A stretch of 20,381 nt of DNA from Candidatus Methanophagales archaeon (GCA_014061035.1 JACGMN010000009.1:1-20381); one strand, 5' to 3'; positions 7,066 through 14,896 are shown, counted from the stretch's first letter. Numbers and translations: made by a program. The notes: a model not told the origin generated them from the letters alone.

Positions 7066-8504
7066 AGAATTATTATGATGTCATTATAGTAGGTGCCGGC
7101 CCTGCTGGCTTATTTGCAGCGAATGAATTGAAGAGTCAGAAGAAGAAGAAAAAGAAAAGTGTTCTGGTGATAGATAAGGGAAAGGACGTAGAGGAGAGAT
7201 ATTGCTTTATAGATAATCTTAGCTACTGCAATCACTGTGATGACTGTAACATAATGTGTGGCGTGGGCGGCGCCGGGACATTCTCCGACGGCACGCTCAA
7301 TCTCAGACCTGACGTTGGTGGTGACCTTACTGAGTTCTGTGATAACGATACAGCGTGGCAACTGGTGAAGGAAGTAGACAGTGTCTTTCTTAAGTTTGGC
7401 ATGCCGGATAAGCTATATAATGGTTCTGCTGAGGAAATAGAGGAATTAAAGAGGCGAGCCGCTTCAGCCGATTCGAGTTTTATAGAAATAAATCAGAGAC
7501 ACATTGGGTCAGATAAAACAAAAGCAGTGATAAAAGCGTTTAAAGATGATTTGGTGGAGCACGGCATTGAACTAATGCTCAATACGTGTGTCGTTGACCT
7601 CCTTATAGAAGCGGAAGAGGAAGAGGAAAAGGAAAAGGAAAAGAAAAAGAATGAGTGGGGCAGAACAAGAACGTGTAAGGGCGTGATAACTGATACGGGA
7701 GCTATAATAAAATGCGAACACATCATATTAGCGCCCGGGAGGGTGGGTGCAAGATGGGTTGATGGCATATTAAAAAAGTATAGGATCGGGGCAAAATACG
7801 AGGATATTGACGTTGGCGTTCGTGTAGAAGTGCCCGCGATAACGATGAATCCTGTGACAAGGATAAATCGCGACCCGAAGTTTCATATCCGGACAAAGCG
7901 GTATGACGATTTCACGAGGACATTCTGTACCAATGAACGCGGCTTTGTCGTTAAGGAAGATTATAATGACTTTATAGGTGTAAATGGACATTCGATGAAG
8001 TCGAAAAAGTCAGAGAACACCAATTTCGCATTCCTCGTCCGTGTAGGGCTGACAAAACCGGTCGAGAATATTACCAAATACGGGCGGTCGATAGCAAAGT
8101 TGGCGACAACAATCGGCGGCGGAAAGCCGATATTACAGCGAATGGGTGATCTAAGACGAGGGAGAAGGTCAACATGGGAGCGGATAGAGCGAAATTTAGT
8201 GAGAAATACGCTGACCGATGTTACTCCGGGTGATATTTCTATGGCGTTACCGCATCGAATCATAATGAACATCATAGAAGGTTTGGAGAAACTGAACGAG
8301 ATTATTCCCGGTGTTGCGTCGGATTCAACTCTGCTTTACGCGCCTGAGATAAAGTTCTATGCAATGCATGTAAAAGTAGATAAGAATATGGAGACGACGG
8401 TGAAGAATCTCTTTGCCGCAGGAGACGGTATGGGATTATCACGCGACATTGTTAATGCTGCAGCTACTGGTATACTCGCGGCGAGAGGTGTGGTCGAGGC
8501 ATGA
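7059..8504 (+). CDS. FAD-dependent oxidoreductase/dehydrogenase (COG2509 family)
   Basis: A 481-residue flavoprotein. The N-terminal dinucleotide-binding fold is clear: DVIIVGAGPAGLFAANEL, with the following acidic strand end VLVIDKGKDVEERYC. Next comes a Cys-rich CNHCDDCNIMCG leading into GVGGAGTFSDGTLNL, a signature of this family of uncharacterised FAD dehydrogenases. The C-terminal FAD-binding segment is NLFAAGDGMGLSRDIVNAAATGILAA. Substrate and electron partner are unknown. Two charge runs look inserted by slippage: a Lys run near residues 28-33 and EEEEEKEKEKKK near residues 186-197. It is co-oriented with the RFAP-synthase-family gene 47 bases downstream, so a link to pterin cofactor biology is possible but unproven. 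Confidence 0.88.
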   Translation: MKENYYDVIIVGAGPAGLFAANELKSQKKKKKKSVLVIDKGKDVEERYCFIDNLSYCNHCDDCNIMCGVGGAGTFSDGTLNLRPDVGGDLTEFCDNDTAWQLVKEVDSVFLKFGMPDKLYNGSAEEIEELKRRAASADSSFIEINQRHIGSDKTKAVIKAFKDDLVEHGIELMLNTCVVDLLIEAEEEEEKEKEKKKNEWGRTRTCKGVITDTGAIIKCEHIILAPGRVGARWVDGILKKYRIGAKYEDIDVGVRVEVPAITMNPVTRINRDPKFHIRTKRYDDFTRTFCTNERGFVVKEDYNDFIGVNGHSMKSKKSENTNFAFLVRVGLTKPVENITKYGRSIAKLATTIGGGKPILQRMGDLRRGRRSTWERIERNLVRNTLTDVTPGDISMALPHRIIMNIIEGLEKLNEIIPGVASDSTLLYAPEIKFYAMHVKVDKNMETTVKNLFAAGDGMGLSRDIVNAAATGILAARGVVEA

Positions 8505-8551
8505 ATTTAGAAGAGATGAAAGCAAATAAAGAAAAATAGAGAAAGGAACGA

Positions 8552-9586
8552 ATGAGTAAAATCGCAATTAGTACCAGTACCGGAGAGATTGGACGTCTCA
8601 TTGTTGCGCCAGCGCATCTGCACGCTGGTAACATGGACTTAACCGGCGACATTGGAAGGCTTTACGGCACGGCGGGCTTCACCATCGACTACCCCAGAAC
8701 CGTCATAGAAGCTGTTAAATCTGATAAAATCACGATCACAGGCAGAGATAAAGATAAAGAAGATACTACGAATGCAGAAAAGTATGCGCGTACATTCATA
8801 GACCGATTCAATATCGATGGCGGAATCACGGTTAATCTCAAAGAGACCATTCCGAAACACCTCGGTATGGGCTCTCAGACCGCACTGGCATTATCAATAG
8901 GTCATGCAATCTCAGAGCTGTACAACCGCGCTGTTGATATAGAGGAGATGGCTCTCGCTCTTGGAAGATCAGAGATCGTTGCTCTTGGTCTCAACTCGTT
9001 CAAGATCGGTGGGTTCATAGTAGACGGAGGATACAAGATAAGAGACGGCTCCAGGGTTAGAATGATTCCACCATGCCTATTCAGGTACCCGGTACCTGAG
9101 GACTGGCTCTTTATTGTTTGCATACCTAATAAGCCGGTACCCGCGATACTGAAGATAAAAGAGAATGAAGAGGAGATACTCAAAACTCTGAAGCCGATGC
9201 CTGAACAGATGTCTGACAAACTCTCAAGGGTAATGCTCATGCAGGTCATGCCATCTATCATGGAAGGCGATATAAAGACATTCGGGCGATACATAACAGC
9301 ATTCAATAGCCAGCTTGGCGGTTTCTGGGAAGAGTTCCAGGAAGGCAGCACGTATTGCCACCCAATCGTCAAGGATGGAATTGAGATACTTCTGGAGAAT
9401 GGCGCTTATGGTGCATGTCAAACCTGCTGGGGTCCTACCTTCTACGGAATAGTTGACAGTGGAGAGACAGCAAGAAAGCTCGTCGAGAAACTTGAGGATC
9501 TTATAGCGAACGAAGGCGGGGGAGATGTATTTTACACTACTGGAAACAACCATGGAGCGGTAATAAGTACAATAAAAAAATGGTAA
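8552..9586 (+). CDS. Beta-ribofuranosylaminobenzene 5'-phosphate (RFAP) synthase family protein
   Basis: RFAP synthase joins PRPP and 4-hydroxybenzoate or 4-aminobenzoate, with loss of CO2, in the first committed step of methanopterin arm synthesis. This 344-residue protein has the family's N-terminal block (APAHLHAGNMDLTGDIGRLYGTAG) and a GHMP-type glycine-rich loop, IPKHLGMGSQTALALSIGHA. The later GLNSFKIGGFIVDGG and the C-terminal GACQTCWGPTFYGIVDSGE segments also fit. A purine-rich ribosome site AAAGGA precedes the ATG. The stop overlaps the ATG of the DUF1464 gene by seven bases. Many archaea have paralogues of this family, so I do not assign mptG itself. Confidence 0.85.
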   Translation: MSKIAISTSTGEIGRLIVAPAHLHAGNMDLTGDIGRLYGTAGFTIDYPRTVIEAVKSDKITITGRDKDKEDTTNAEKYARTFIDRFNIDGGITVNLKETIPKHLGMGSQTALALSIGHAISELYNRAVDIEEMALALGRSEIVALGLNSFKIGGFIVDGGYKIRDGSRVRMIPPCLFRYPVPEDWLFIVCIPNKPVPAILKIKENEEEILKTLKPMPEQMSDKLSRVMLMQVMPSIMEGDIKTFGRYITAFNSQLGGFWEEFQEGSTYCHPIVKDGIEILLENGAYGACQTCWGPTFYGIVDSGETARKLVEKLEDLIANEGGGDVFYTTGNNHGAVISTIKKW

Positions 9587-10833
9587 CTGCAATCGGCATA
9601 GACCCCGGAACAAAGAGTATGGACATCTTTGGTTTTGATGATGAGACCGATGAAGTAATTATAGACCTTGCGATACCACGGGTTGATGTGACAAAGAACC
9701 CAGAGATAGTGTTAGATGCTATACGTAAAATAGACAAGAAGATTGATATTGACGTAATCGTAGGTCCAAGCGGTTACGGTCTGCCAATGGTAAAAGCCTC
9801 TGAAGCTTCAGACGCTGCGATCAATGCTGCGACGTTCATCACAGAAGCGGACGCTGCGAGAAGGCTTAACATCGTCGGATTACGAGAACTGATGTTCCTC
9901 ATGAAGAACTCGTATGAAGACCATGACCTCAATATCTGGTTTCCGCCAGGTGTCATCCATCTACCTACTGTTCCAGAATACCGGAAGATCAACAGGATAG
10001 ACATGGGAACCGCAGATAAAGTCTTCACAGCAGTCTCCGCGATAAAAGATCAGGCAGAAAGATACGAGATCAATTACGCATCGGTATCCTTCATCATACT
10101 TGAGATAGGCTTTGGATACACGGCAGCGTTAGGAGTAGAAGGTGGTAAGATAGTTGACGGAATCGGCGGTACTACGGGCGGATTAGGGTACATGGGGATG
10201 GGTGGAATTGATGGAGAGCTTGCTTATGCCCTGGCGAACACAGTCACAGATTTTTCAAAGATGATGCTCTTCAGCGGCGGTGCAGCTTCTATTTCCGGGA
10301 TAGACACAAAGAAAGTCTCTATTGAGGAATTCGTTAATCTTGCACGGGCAAAGAACCCGGGGCAGGGGCAAGGGCTGGTGAAGCTTGCCTATTCTGCTAT
10401 GCTGGAATCGATAATCAAAGACACGTATCTTATGCTTTCATCTGTCCGGAAGCCAAGAGAGATATTGTTGAGCGGGCGGTTTACGAGGCTAAAGCCTTTT
10501 GTCCAGGACGTAACCGCGGTCTTACACAATAATCTCAGCGAGCTCGGAATCGCGTCCGGAATAAGAATCAGAACCCTGAGAGACACCGACGGTTACGGTA
10601 CGGTCGCGGTAAAAGTAAAGGAAGCTGCAGAAGGTGCGGGACTTATTGCAAACGGCATAGCGGCCGGGAAATATAAGGACCTGATAGATACGATGGAGCT
10701 ACGGAAGAGCTCGGGCGGAGTATTCAGCCATATTTACCTCGATGAAGAAATACGAGACCGTATTACGGAGACTTTTACTAATTACTCGGATTCAAGGTTC
10801 AGAGGTTCACGGTTCAAGGTTACGAAGTGTTAA
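9580..10833 (+). CDS. DUF1464 family protein (ASKHA-fold ATPase-like)
   Basis: 417 residues. The start MVTAIGIDPGTKSMDIFGFDD is a phosphate-1 loop as in acetate kinase/Hsp70/actin-fold enzymes, and EIGFGYTAALGVEGGKIVDG followed by GGTTGGLGYMGMGG resembles a phosphate-2/adenosine region. These features match DUF1464, whose biochemical role I do not know. The gene overlaps the RFAP-synthase-family gene upstream by seven bases and the deoxyhypusine-synthase-like gene downstream by seven, implying a shared operon and translational coupling. The last 14 or so codons (SDSRFRGSRFKVTKC) are encoded by degenerate GGTTCA-type tandem repeats, so the natural C-terminus probably ended near TETFTNY. Confidence 0.82.
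   Translation: MVTAIGIDPGTKSMDIFGFDDETDEVIIDLAIPRVDVTKNPEIVLDAIRKIDKKIDIDVIVGPSGYGLPMVKASEASDAAINAATFITEADAARRLNIVGLRELMFLMKNSYEDHDLNIWFPPGVIHLPTVPEYRKINRIDMGTADKVFTAVSAIKDQAERYEINYASVSFIILEIGFGYTAALGVEGGKIVDGIGGTTGGLGYMGMGGIDGELAYALANTVTDFSKMMLFSGGAASISGIDTKKVSIEEFVNLARAKNPGQGQGLVKLAYSAMLESIIKDTYLMLSSVRKPREILLSGRFTRLKPFVQDVTAVLHNNLSELGIASGIRIRTLRDTDGYGTVAVKVKEAAEGAGLIANGIAAGKYKDLIDTMELRKSSGGVFSHIYLDEEIRDRITETFTNYSDSRFRGSRFKVTKC
10789..10824 (+). repeat. Degenerate 7-8 bp GGTTCA tandem repeats at the DUF1464 3' end
   Basis: Four to five imperfect copies of GGTTCA(A/C/GA) run in tandem. They encode the repetitive C-terminal SRFRGSRFK tail and end just before the stop/start overlap with the next gene. 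A similar GGTTCAGG repeat occurs at about 19770-19798, downstream of mbhM. Confidence 0.65.
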
Positions 10834-11822
10834 GGAAAGTAAAAGGAGTTAGAATAACGGAAGCCATGAGTGTTGACGAACTGGCGGTAGGCTTGAGAGA
10901 TTGTGCCTTTGGTGCTGGCAGATTGGCAAAAGCAGTAGACATCTATGAGGAGATGTTGAGCGAAGAGACGACGAAGTTCATTGGGATCGCCGGTGCACTG
11001 GTCCCCGCCGGAATGCGACCAATACTCGCAGAGATGGTCCGGGATCGGTACGTGGACGTCGTGGTAACAACTGGCGCAACCCTCGTGCATGACATTATAG
11101 AAGCACTTGGCGACTCCCATTACATGAGCGCTGATGTTGATGGATTGGGAAACGATCTCTGGCTCAGGCAACAAGGGATTGATAGGATATATGATATAGT
11201 AGTGCATGATGAGGCGTTCGCACATTTAGAAGAATTTCTACGGTCTGTTTTTGAAGAGCTCAGTTGCGAAAGAGAAAGCTATAATATAAGGGAACTGCTA
11301 ACCGCGATAGGAGAAAATCTCACTGACAGAAATTCTATTCTACGGAGTGCTGTAGAGAGTGAAGTCCCGGTATTCTGTCCTGCGATTGCAGACTCCATGA
11401 TTGGGCTCCATGCGTGGATCTATAAACAAACAGGCGACTTAACGGTCGATGCGTTCGCAGATATGCGTGAATTGATAGACCTCTTCTGTGAAGCAAAACG
11501 CACTGGTGCGATAATACTTGGTGGTGGCGTGCCAAAGAATTTCATATTCCAGACCGCATTGATAGCGCCACCGCGAGAAGGAGGAGAGGAAGGGTTAGAT
11601 TACGCGATGCAAATAACTACGAAGACGCCAGAAGATGGCAGTTTGAGCGGTGCGAGCTTAGAAGAAGCGAAATCATGGGGTAAAATCGGCAGTAAATCTA
11701 AGTCAGTTACACTCTATTGCGATGCTACTATTGCACTGCCGGTAATCGTGGCTGCGGTGCGAGAGAGAATGGCGCGAAAGAACGTGACGGCGAAGAATAG
11801 TCTATCTTTATATATTGACTAA
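10827..11822 (+). CDS. Deoxyhypusine synthase-like protein, variant polyamine site
   Basis: 331 residues with the deoxyhypusine synthase fold: NAD-binding GALVPAGMRP and TTGATLVHDIIEALG, then GGGVPKNFI and SGASLEEAKSWGKI. The catalytic lysine (human K329) is present as K286, with W284 and E280 (human W327, E323) kept. Human D243, H288 and D316, which hold spermidine, align with L194, N238 and L273. The enzyme therefore probably uses the same NAD/imine chemistry on a different amine or acceptor, as in bacterial homologues that act on other amines rather than eIF5A. The start is GTG, overlapping the DUF1464 stop by seven bases; an ATG at 10866 is an alternative. Confidence 0.85.
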   Translation: MLRKVKGVRITEAMSVDELAVGLRDCAFGAGRLAKAVDIYEEMLSEETTKFIGIAGALVPAGMRPILAEMVRDRYVDVVVTTGATLVHDIIEALGDSHYMSADVDGLGNDLWLRQQGIDRIYDIVVHDEAFAHLEEFLRSVFEELSCERESYNIRELLTAIGENLTDRNSILRSAVESEVPVFCPAIADSMIGLHAWIYKQTGDLTVDAFADMRELIDLFCEAKRTGAIILGGGVPKNFIFQTALIAPPREGGEEGLDYAMQITTKTPEDGSLSGASLEEAKSWGKIGSKSKSVTLYCDATIALPVIVAAVRERMARKNVTAKNSLSLYID

Positions 11823-11850
11823 TTTTATTTGTTAGAAGTTATACAAAAAA

Positions 11851-12363
11851 ATGCCATTGTTAAACTTTATCGTGACAGTGATTGCATGTCTGATCTTTTA
11901 TCTGATATTGACTGCTGGTAGCGGAACTGACATTCTCATCTGGAGCTGGCAGCAATTTGCAGTTGGTATCCTATTTTCTCTGGTTGTAGGAATGGTAGGA
12001 AGAAACGTTCTTGTTGGAAAAGATTTGAGAATGGTCAACCCGAGACGATGGGTTGTGCTAATCGTATATCTCGGTCCTTTTTTTCTTGAAATGGCTAAAG
12101 CCAACATTGACGTTGCTATCAGGATTATTACAGGAAATATTAATCCCGGAATAGTCAAGATACCCACGAATTTAAAGACCGATTTAGGCATTACTATGTT
12201 ATCCAATTCCATAACTTTAACTCCTGGAACGTTGACAGTTGATGTAGATGAGAAGACCAGAGAACTTTATGTTCACTGGCTTGATGTAAAAGTGAAAGAA
12301 CCAGAGACGTCAGAATCTGTAAGTGGAAGCCTTGAGAAGTGGATAAGGAGGGCTACCGAGTAA
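11851..12363 (+). CDS. mbhA: MrpE/MnhE-type antiporter subunit (MbhA-like)
   Basis: First subunit of the Mrp-type sodium/proton antiporter module of the membrane-bound hydrogenase. 170 residues: two N-terminal membrane helices (LNFIVTVIACLIFYLILTAG and WQQFAVGILFSLVVGMVGRN), a third at VVLIVYLGPFFLEM, then a cytoplasmic domain with IVKIPTNLKTDLGITMLSNSITLTPGTLTVDV, the diagnostic MrpE block. It starts 28 bases after the deoxyhypusine-synthase-like gene and opens the run of hydrogenase genes, with a two-base gap to the next gene. In Pyrococcus the equivalent gene is mbhA. Confidence 0.92.
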   Translation: MPLLNFIVTVIACLIFYLILTAGSGTDILIWSWQQFAVGILFSLVVGMVGRNVLVGKDLRMVNPRRWVVLIVYLGPFFLEMAKANIDVAIRIITGNINPGIVKIPTNLKTDLGITMLSNSITLTPGTLTVDVDEKTRELYVHWLDVKVKEPETSESVSGSLEKWIRRATE

Positions 12364-12364
12364 C

Positions 12365-12637
12365 ATGAGTATAACCTTTTCTACGGTCTTCATGATAGCC
12401 GCGGTTCTGTTAATGTCCTTTACCCTGTTGGCTTTGATAAGAGTCTTTCTTGGCCCCACGGCACCTGATAGAGTGGTGGGAGTGGATACGGTAAACACGT
12501 TAGTTGTGGCAAGTATGATCGTTTTGGGCGCTGCTTATAACCGTGCGATATATATTGAGATTGCGATTATATATGCTCTTTTGTCCTTTATAGGAACAAT
12601 CTTCATAGCTCGTTATATTAAAGGAGGTTTGAGATGA
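12365..12637 (+). CDS. mbhB: MrpF/MnhF-type antiporter subunit (MbhB-like)
   Basis: A 90-residue protein with three membrane helices. FTLLALIRVFLGPTAPDRVVGVDTVNTLVVASMIVLG is the characteristic MrpF segment, including the conserved GPT.PDR turn and buried Asp, followed by EIAIIYALLSFIGTIFIARY. It forms part of the Na+/H+ antiporter module with MrpE and MrpG. The following gene starts one base after its stop, and AAGGAGG at 12621-12627 inside its 3' end serves as the ribosome site for that gene. Confidence 0.93.
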   Translation: MSITFSTVFMIAAVLLMSFTLLALIRVFLGPTAPDRVVGVDTVNTLVVASMIVLGAAYNRAIYIEIAIIYALLSFIGTIFIARYIKGGLR

Positions 12638-12638
12638 G

Positions 12639-12989
12639 ATGATCCTGGAAATCGTAATTATCCTATTAATAATCGGTCTTGTTTTTAATCTATTAGGTAG
12701 TATAGGTATTTTGCGCTTTCCGGATGTCTATACAAGATTGCATGCGGGAAGCAAATGCGCCACTTTTGGCTCCATATTTACCTCACTCGCCGTAGTTGTA
12801 TATGGATCGGCGATGTGGTACACTCAAGATTCTATGGTATATGCAGATATGGTAATCCATACGGTAATTGCCGTTATTTGCCTGCTCATTACAAATCCTA
12901 CAGGCGCGCATGCTATTGCAAGAGCTGCTCACAGAAGCGGTATAATGCCTATTCGTGCTGTTGTTGACAGATTAAAAGAGGAGAAATGA
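12639..12989 (+). CDS. mbhC: MrpG/MnhG-type antiporter subunit (MbhC-like)
   Basis: 116 residues with three hydrophobic helices. The segment LLGSIGILRFPDVYTRLHAGSKCATFGSIFTSLA is the MrpG hallmark (G..RFPD.Y.R.HA), and NPTGAHAIARAAHRSG is its conserved C-terminal block. The start ATG is preceded by a strong AAGGAGG site at a suitable distance. It acts with MrpE/F in Na+/H+ exchange. A 24-base gap to the next gene contains two copies of TTATATATGACAAT with a 13-base period. Confidence 0.93.
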   Translation: MILEIVIILLIIGLVFNLLGSIGILRFPDVYTRLHAGSKCATFGSIFTSLAVVVYGSAMWYTQDSMVYADMVIHTVIAVICLLITNPTGAHAIARAAHRSGIMPIRAVVDRLKEEK

Positions 12990-12993
12990 TATA

Positions 12994-13020
12994 TTATATA
13001 TGACAATTATATATGACAAT
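12994..13020 (+). repeat. Two direct copies of TTATATATGACAAT at the mbhD start
   Basis: Copies at 12994-13007 and 13007-13020, period 13. The second contains the ATG (13013) used by mbhD and a second ATG at 13019. The first copy holds an out-of-frame ATG at 13000. The TATATA core could also act as an internal box A, but spacing to any start is poor. Confidence 0.6.
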
Positions 13021-13342
13021 GATAGAAATCACTACCATTGACCTGATAGGAAGATACTTATTGCTCATAGCCATAATAATCGCGTCTCTACTTGCGATAG
13101 AATTTAAAGACCTCCTGGCAGCGATTATAGCTTCTGCATCGGTAAGCCTCCTGTTGTCGTTACAATTCCTCATGCTTCATGCTCCAGATGTTGCCCTGGC
13201 AGAAGCAGCGGTTGGTGCAGGTATAATGACAATAATCTTTGTAATAGCTGTTGCTAAGACGGTAAGAATGGAGGAGGAAGGGGAAGGGGAAGGGGAAGGG
13301 GAAGGGAAAAGGACAAGAGAAGGAGGGATAGAGGAGAGATGA
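13013..13342 (+). CDS. mbhD: MbhD-like subunit (DUF4040, MrpA C-terminal domain)
   Basis: 109 residues with three membrane helices corresponding to the C-terminal region of MrpA (DUF4040). The segment LAIEFKDLLAAIIASASVSLLLSLQFLMLHAPDVALAEAAVGAGIMTIIFVIAV includes the conserved Lys and the APDVALAEAAVG motif thought to line the ion path. The C-terminus carries EEEGEGEGEGEGK, encoded by tandem GAAGGG hexamers at about 13270-13306, a likely slippage expansion in the cytoplasmic tail. ATG at 13019 is an alternative start. The stop overlaps the next ATG as ATGA. Confidence 0.9.
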   Translation: MTMIEITTIDLIGRYLLLIAIIIASLLAIEFKDLLAAIIASASVSLLLSLQFLMLHAPDVALAEAAVGAGIMTIIFVIAVAKTVRMEEEGEGEGEGEGKRTREGGIEER

Positions 13343-13632
13343 GGAAGGCAATAGCGTCAGCAGCACTTCTGATTATTTTTGGGATATTCTTAATAACTTC
13401 TTCACCTATAGGGCTCCATCCATTTGGAGAGCCTTTAGAAGAACAGAGACTCACTGACTTACATTACATCGAAAGAACCAGGGCAGATACGGGCAGTAAT
13501 AACGTTGTAACTGCTGTACTATTTGATTACAGAGGTTATGATACCTTAGGAGAGGCAACAGTCTTGTTTGCAGCGATAATTGGCTGTGCCGCTATTCTGG
13601 GAGCCGGGATCAGGAGGGAACCAGGAGGGTGA
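13339..13632 (+). CDS. mbhE: MbhE-like subunit (MrpA C-terminal / MrpB N-terminal domain)
   Basis: 97 residues with an N-terminal helix (ASAALLIIFGIFLITSS), a periplasmic loop, and a second helix (EATVLFAAIIGCAAILGAG). The loop sequence TGSNNVVTAVLFDYRGYDTLGEATVL is the strongly conserved signature shared by MbhE and the end of MrpA. It is encoded in an ATGA overlap with MbhD and nine bases ahead of the MrpB-type gene, as in Pyrococcus mbhDEF. Confidence 0.9.
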   Translation: MRKAIASAALLIIFGIFLITSSPIGLHPFGEPLEEQRLTDLHYIERTRADTGSNNVVTAVLFDYRGYDTLGEATVLFAAIIGCAAILGAGIRREPGG

Positions 13633-13641
13633 AGAATAGAG

Positions 13642-14142
13642 ATGAATAAAGATGAATCTATCTCGGTGATTGTGAGGACGGTAGCAAACTTACTCTTTTG
13701 TTTCATCATCGTTTATGGATTATATATAATAATGCATGGACATCTGAGTCCGGGTGGCGGATTTCAGGGTGGCGTGATTATAGCGGCTTCTGCTGCTCTT
13801 CTTTTTGTCGCTTACGGCTATAAGTTTGCCGACGAGAAATATAGCGAAAAAGGATTCACTTTCCTGAAATCGGCAGGCGCATTAGCATTCACCGGTTTGG
13901 CTTTTGCCGGTATCGGAATCGCGTTCTTCTATAACATCTTCTGGCATGAGCAGATTGTTCTCTATGGACCACCTGGAACATTGTTCTCTGCGGGAATAAT
14001 ACCGTTTATGAATTTTGCTGTCGGGACTAAAGTTTTGGCGGGAATTGTAATAGGAGTATTTACTCTTGGTCTCTTTCAGATGGCAAAAGGGGAAACTGAT
14101 GGGGACGGGAGAGAGGAAGGGGGAGGAGGTGCGGAGGAATGA
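13642..14142 (+). CDS. mbhF: MrpB/MnhB-type antiporter subunit (MbhF-like)
   Basis: 166 residues with four membrane helices. The N-terminal VYGLYIIMHGHLSPGGGFQGGVIIAASAALLFVAYG is the MnhB signature. A longer loop with NIFWHEQIVLYGPPGTLFSAGIIPFMNFAVGTKV and the C-terminal helix follow. The last residues (GETDGDGREEGGGGAEE) form a charged, low-complexity tail. The stop overlaps the MrpC-type start as ATGA at 14139-14142. Confidence 0.93.
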   Translation: MNKDESISVIVRTVANLLFCFIIVYGLYIIMHGHLSPGGGFQGGVIIAASAALLFVAYGYKFADEKYSEKGFTFLKSAGALAFTGLAFAGIGIAFFYNIFWHEQIVLYGPPGTLFSAGIIPFMNFAVGTKVLAGIVIGVFTLGLFQMAKGETDGDGREEGGGGAEE

Positions 14143-14492
14143 TAGCCTTTCAGTTTGTAGCTGCCTTTGTTATGATAATAATAGCACTATATGGACTAAT
14201 GTTCAAGACCAATCTGATAAAGATGCTCATTTGTCTTAACATTTTAGGTAGTGGCATACATCTGTTGTTGATTTCATTAGGCTATATGTTCCCGGTAGTC
14301 GGTCTCCCGACAGCACCTATATTCACGGGCTTTGAGGAAGGCGCGATGGTTGGACCATTACCACAAGCCCTTGTTCTGACTGCTATTGTCATAGGAGTAT
14401 GCATAACCGCCCTGGCTCTCTCTATCACTGTTCAAGTCTATCGACACTATAATACTTTAGACGTCAGAAAAATAAGGAGATTGAGAGAGTAA
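14139..14492 (+). CDS. mbhG: MrpC/MnhC-type, NuoK-like subunit (MbhG-like)
   Basis: 117 residues with three membrane helices, homologous to complex I NuoK. The segment IALYGLMFKTNLIKMLICLNILGSGIHLLLISLG matches MrpC, and GPLPQALVLTAIVIGVCITALALSI is the conserved third helix with its PQALVLTAIVI motif. It closes the antiporter half of the complex against the large pump subunit MbhH, which starts 11 bases downstream. Confidence 0.93.
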   Translation: MIAFQFVAAFVMIIIALYGLMFKTNLIKMLICLNILGSGIHLLLISLGYMFPVVGLPTAPIFTGFEEGAMVGPLPQALVLTAIVIGVCITALALSITVQVYRHYNTLDVRKIRRLRE

Positions 14493-14503
14493 CCAACCAA
14501 ATC

Positions 14504-14896
14504 ATGATGATAACAGTAACAGATCACGCACCGATATTGATCGTTGCCATACCTTTGCTTGCTGCGTTTTTGACACCAGTAATAGGGATGATAAGTGCGA
14601 AGATTCGCGATGCGGTTGTCCTGGCATCGATCATCTTGACTATTGGAATGGTCAGTATCACAGCAGTTAAACTCGTGGAAGGCGCATTTAAACCTATTGT
14701 CTATACTCTCGGAGCTGTAGAACCTTTGCCTCTGGATTATGAAGTTCCTGTAAGAATCCTGCTTGTGATCGATGCTCTTGGTATCTTGATGGCTGGACTG
14801 ATATCGATCATAGCTCTTTTGTCCTTAATATATTCGTGGAAATACATGGGCAAGGGATTTCGGGTCTGGACAGCTACTATACATTGTTTCTGTTGA
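14504..14896 (+). CDS. mbhH: MbhH (MrpD/NuoM-like) N-terminal part, ending early by frame change
   Basis: 130 codons are open, of which about 117 belong to the family: the first helices of an MrpD/NuoL-M-N-type ion pump (ILIVAIPLLAAFLTPVIGMI, VRILLVIDALGILMAGLISIIALLSLIYSWKYM). After YSWKYMGKG the frame leaves the family sequence and stops at 14894. The homologous continuation (GLDSYYTLFLLMIAGLLGIV) resumes in the -1 frame near 14855-14870. No canonical slippery heptamer is seen. A missing base in a G or T run, either real or an assembly error, is the simplest reading. The full protein would be about 520 residues, the usual MbhH length. Confidence 0.8.
   Translation: MMITVTDHAPILIVAIPLLAAFLTPVIGMISAKIRDAVVLASIILTIGMVSITAVKLVEGAFKPIVYTLGAVEPLPLDYEVPVRILLVIDALGILMAGLISIIALLSLIYSWKYMGKGFRVWTATIHCFC

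Noticed and set aside
14845..14870. Programmed -1 ribosomal frameshift in mbhH
   Set aside because: No canonical slippery heptamer in the right phase and no clear downstream stem or pseudoknot by eye; a base loss or sequence error is simpler, though not proven.
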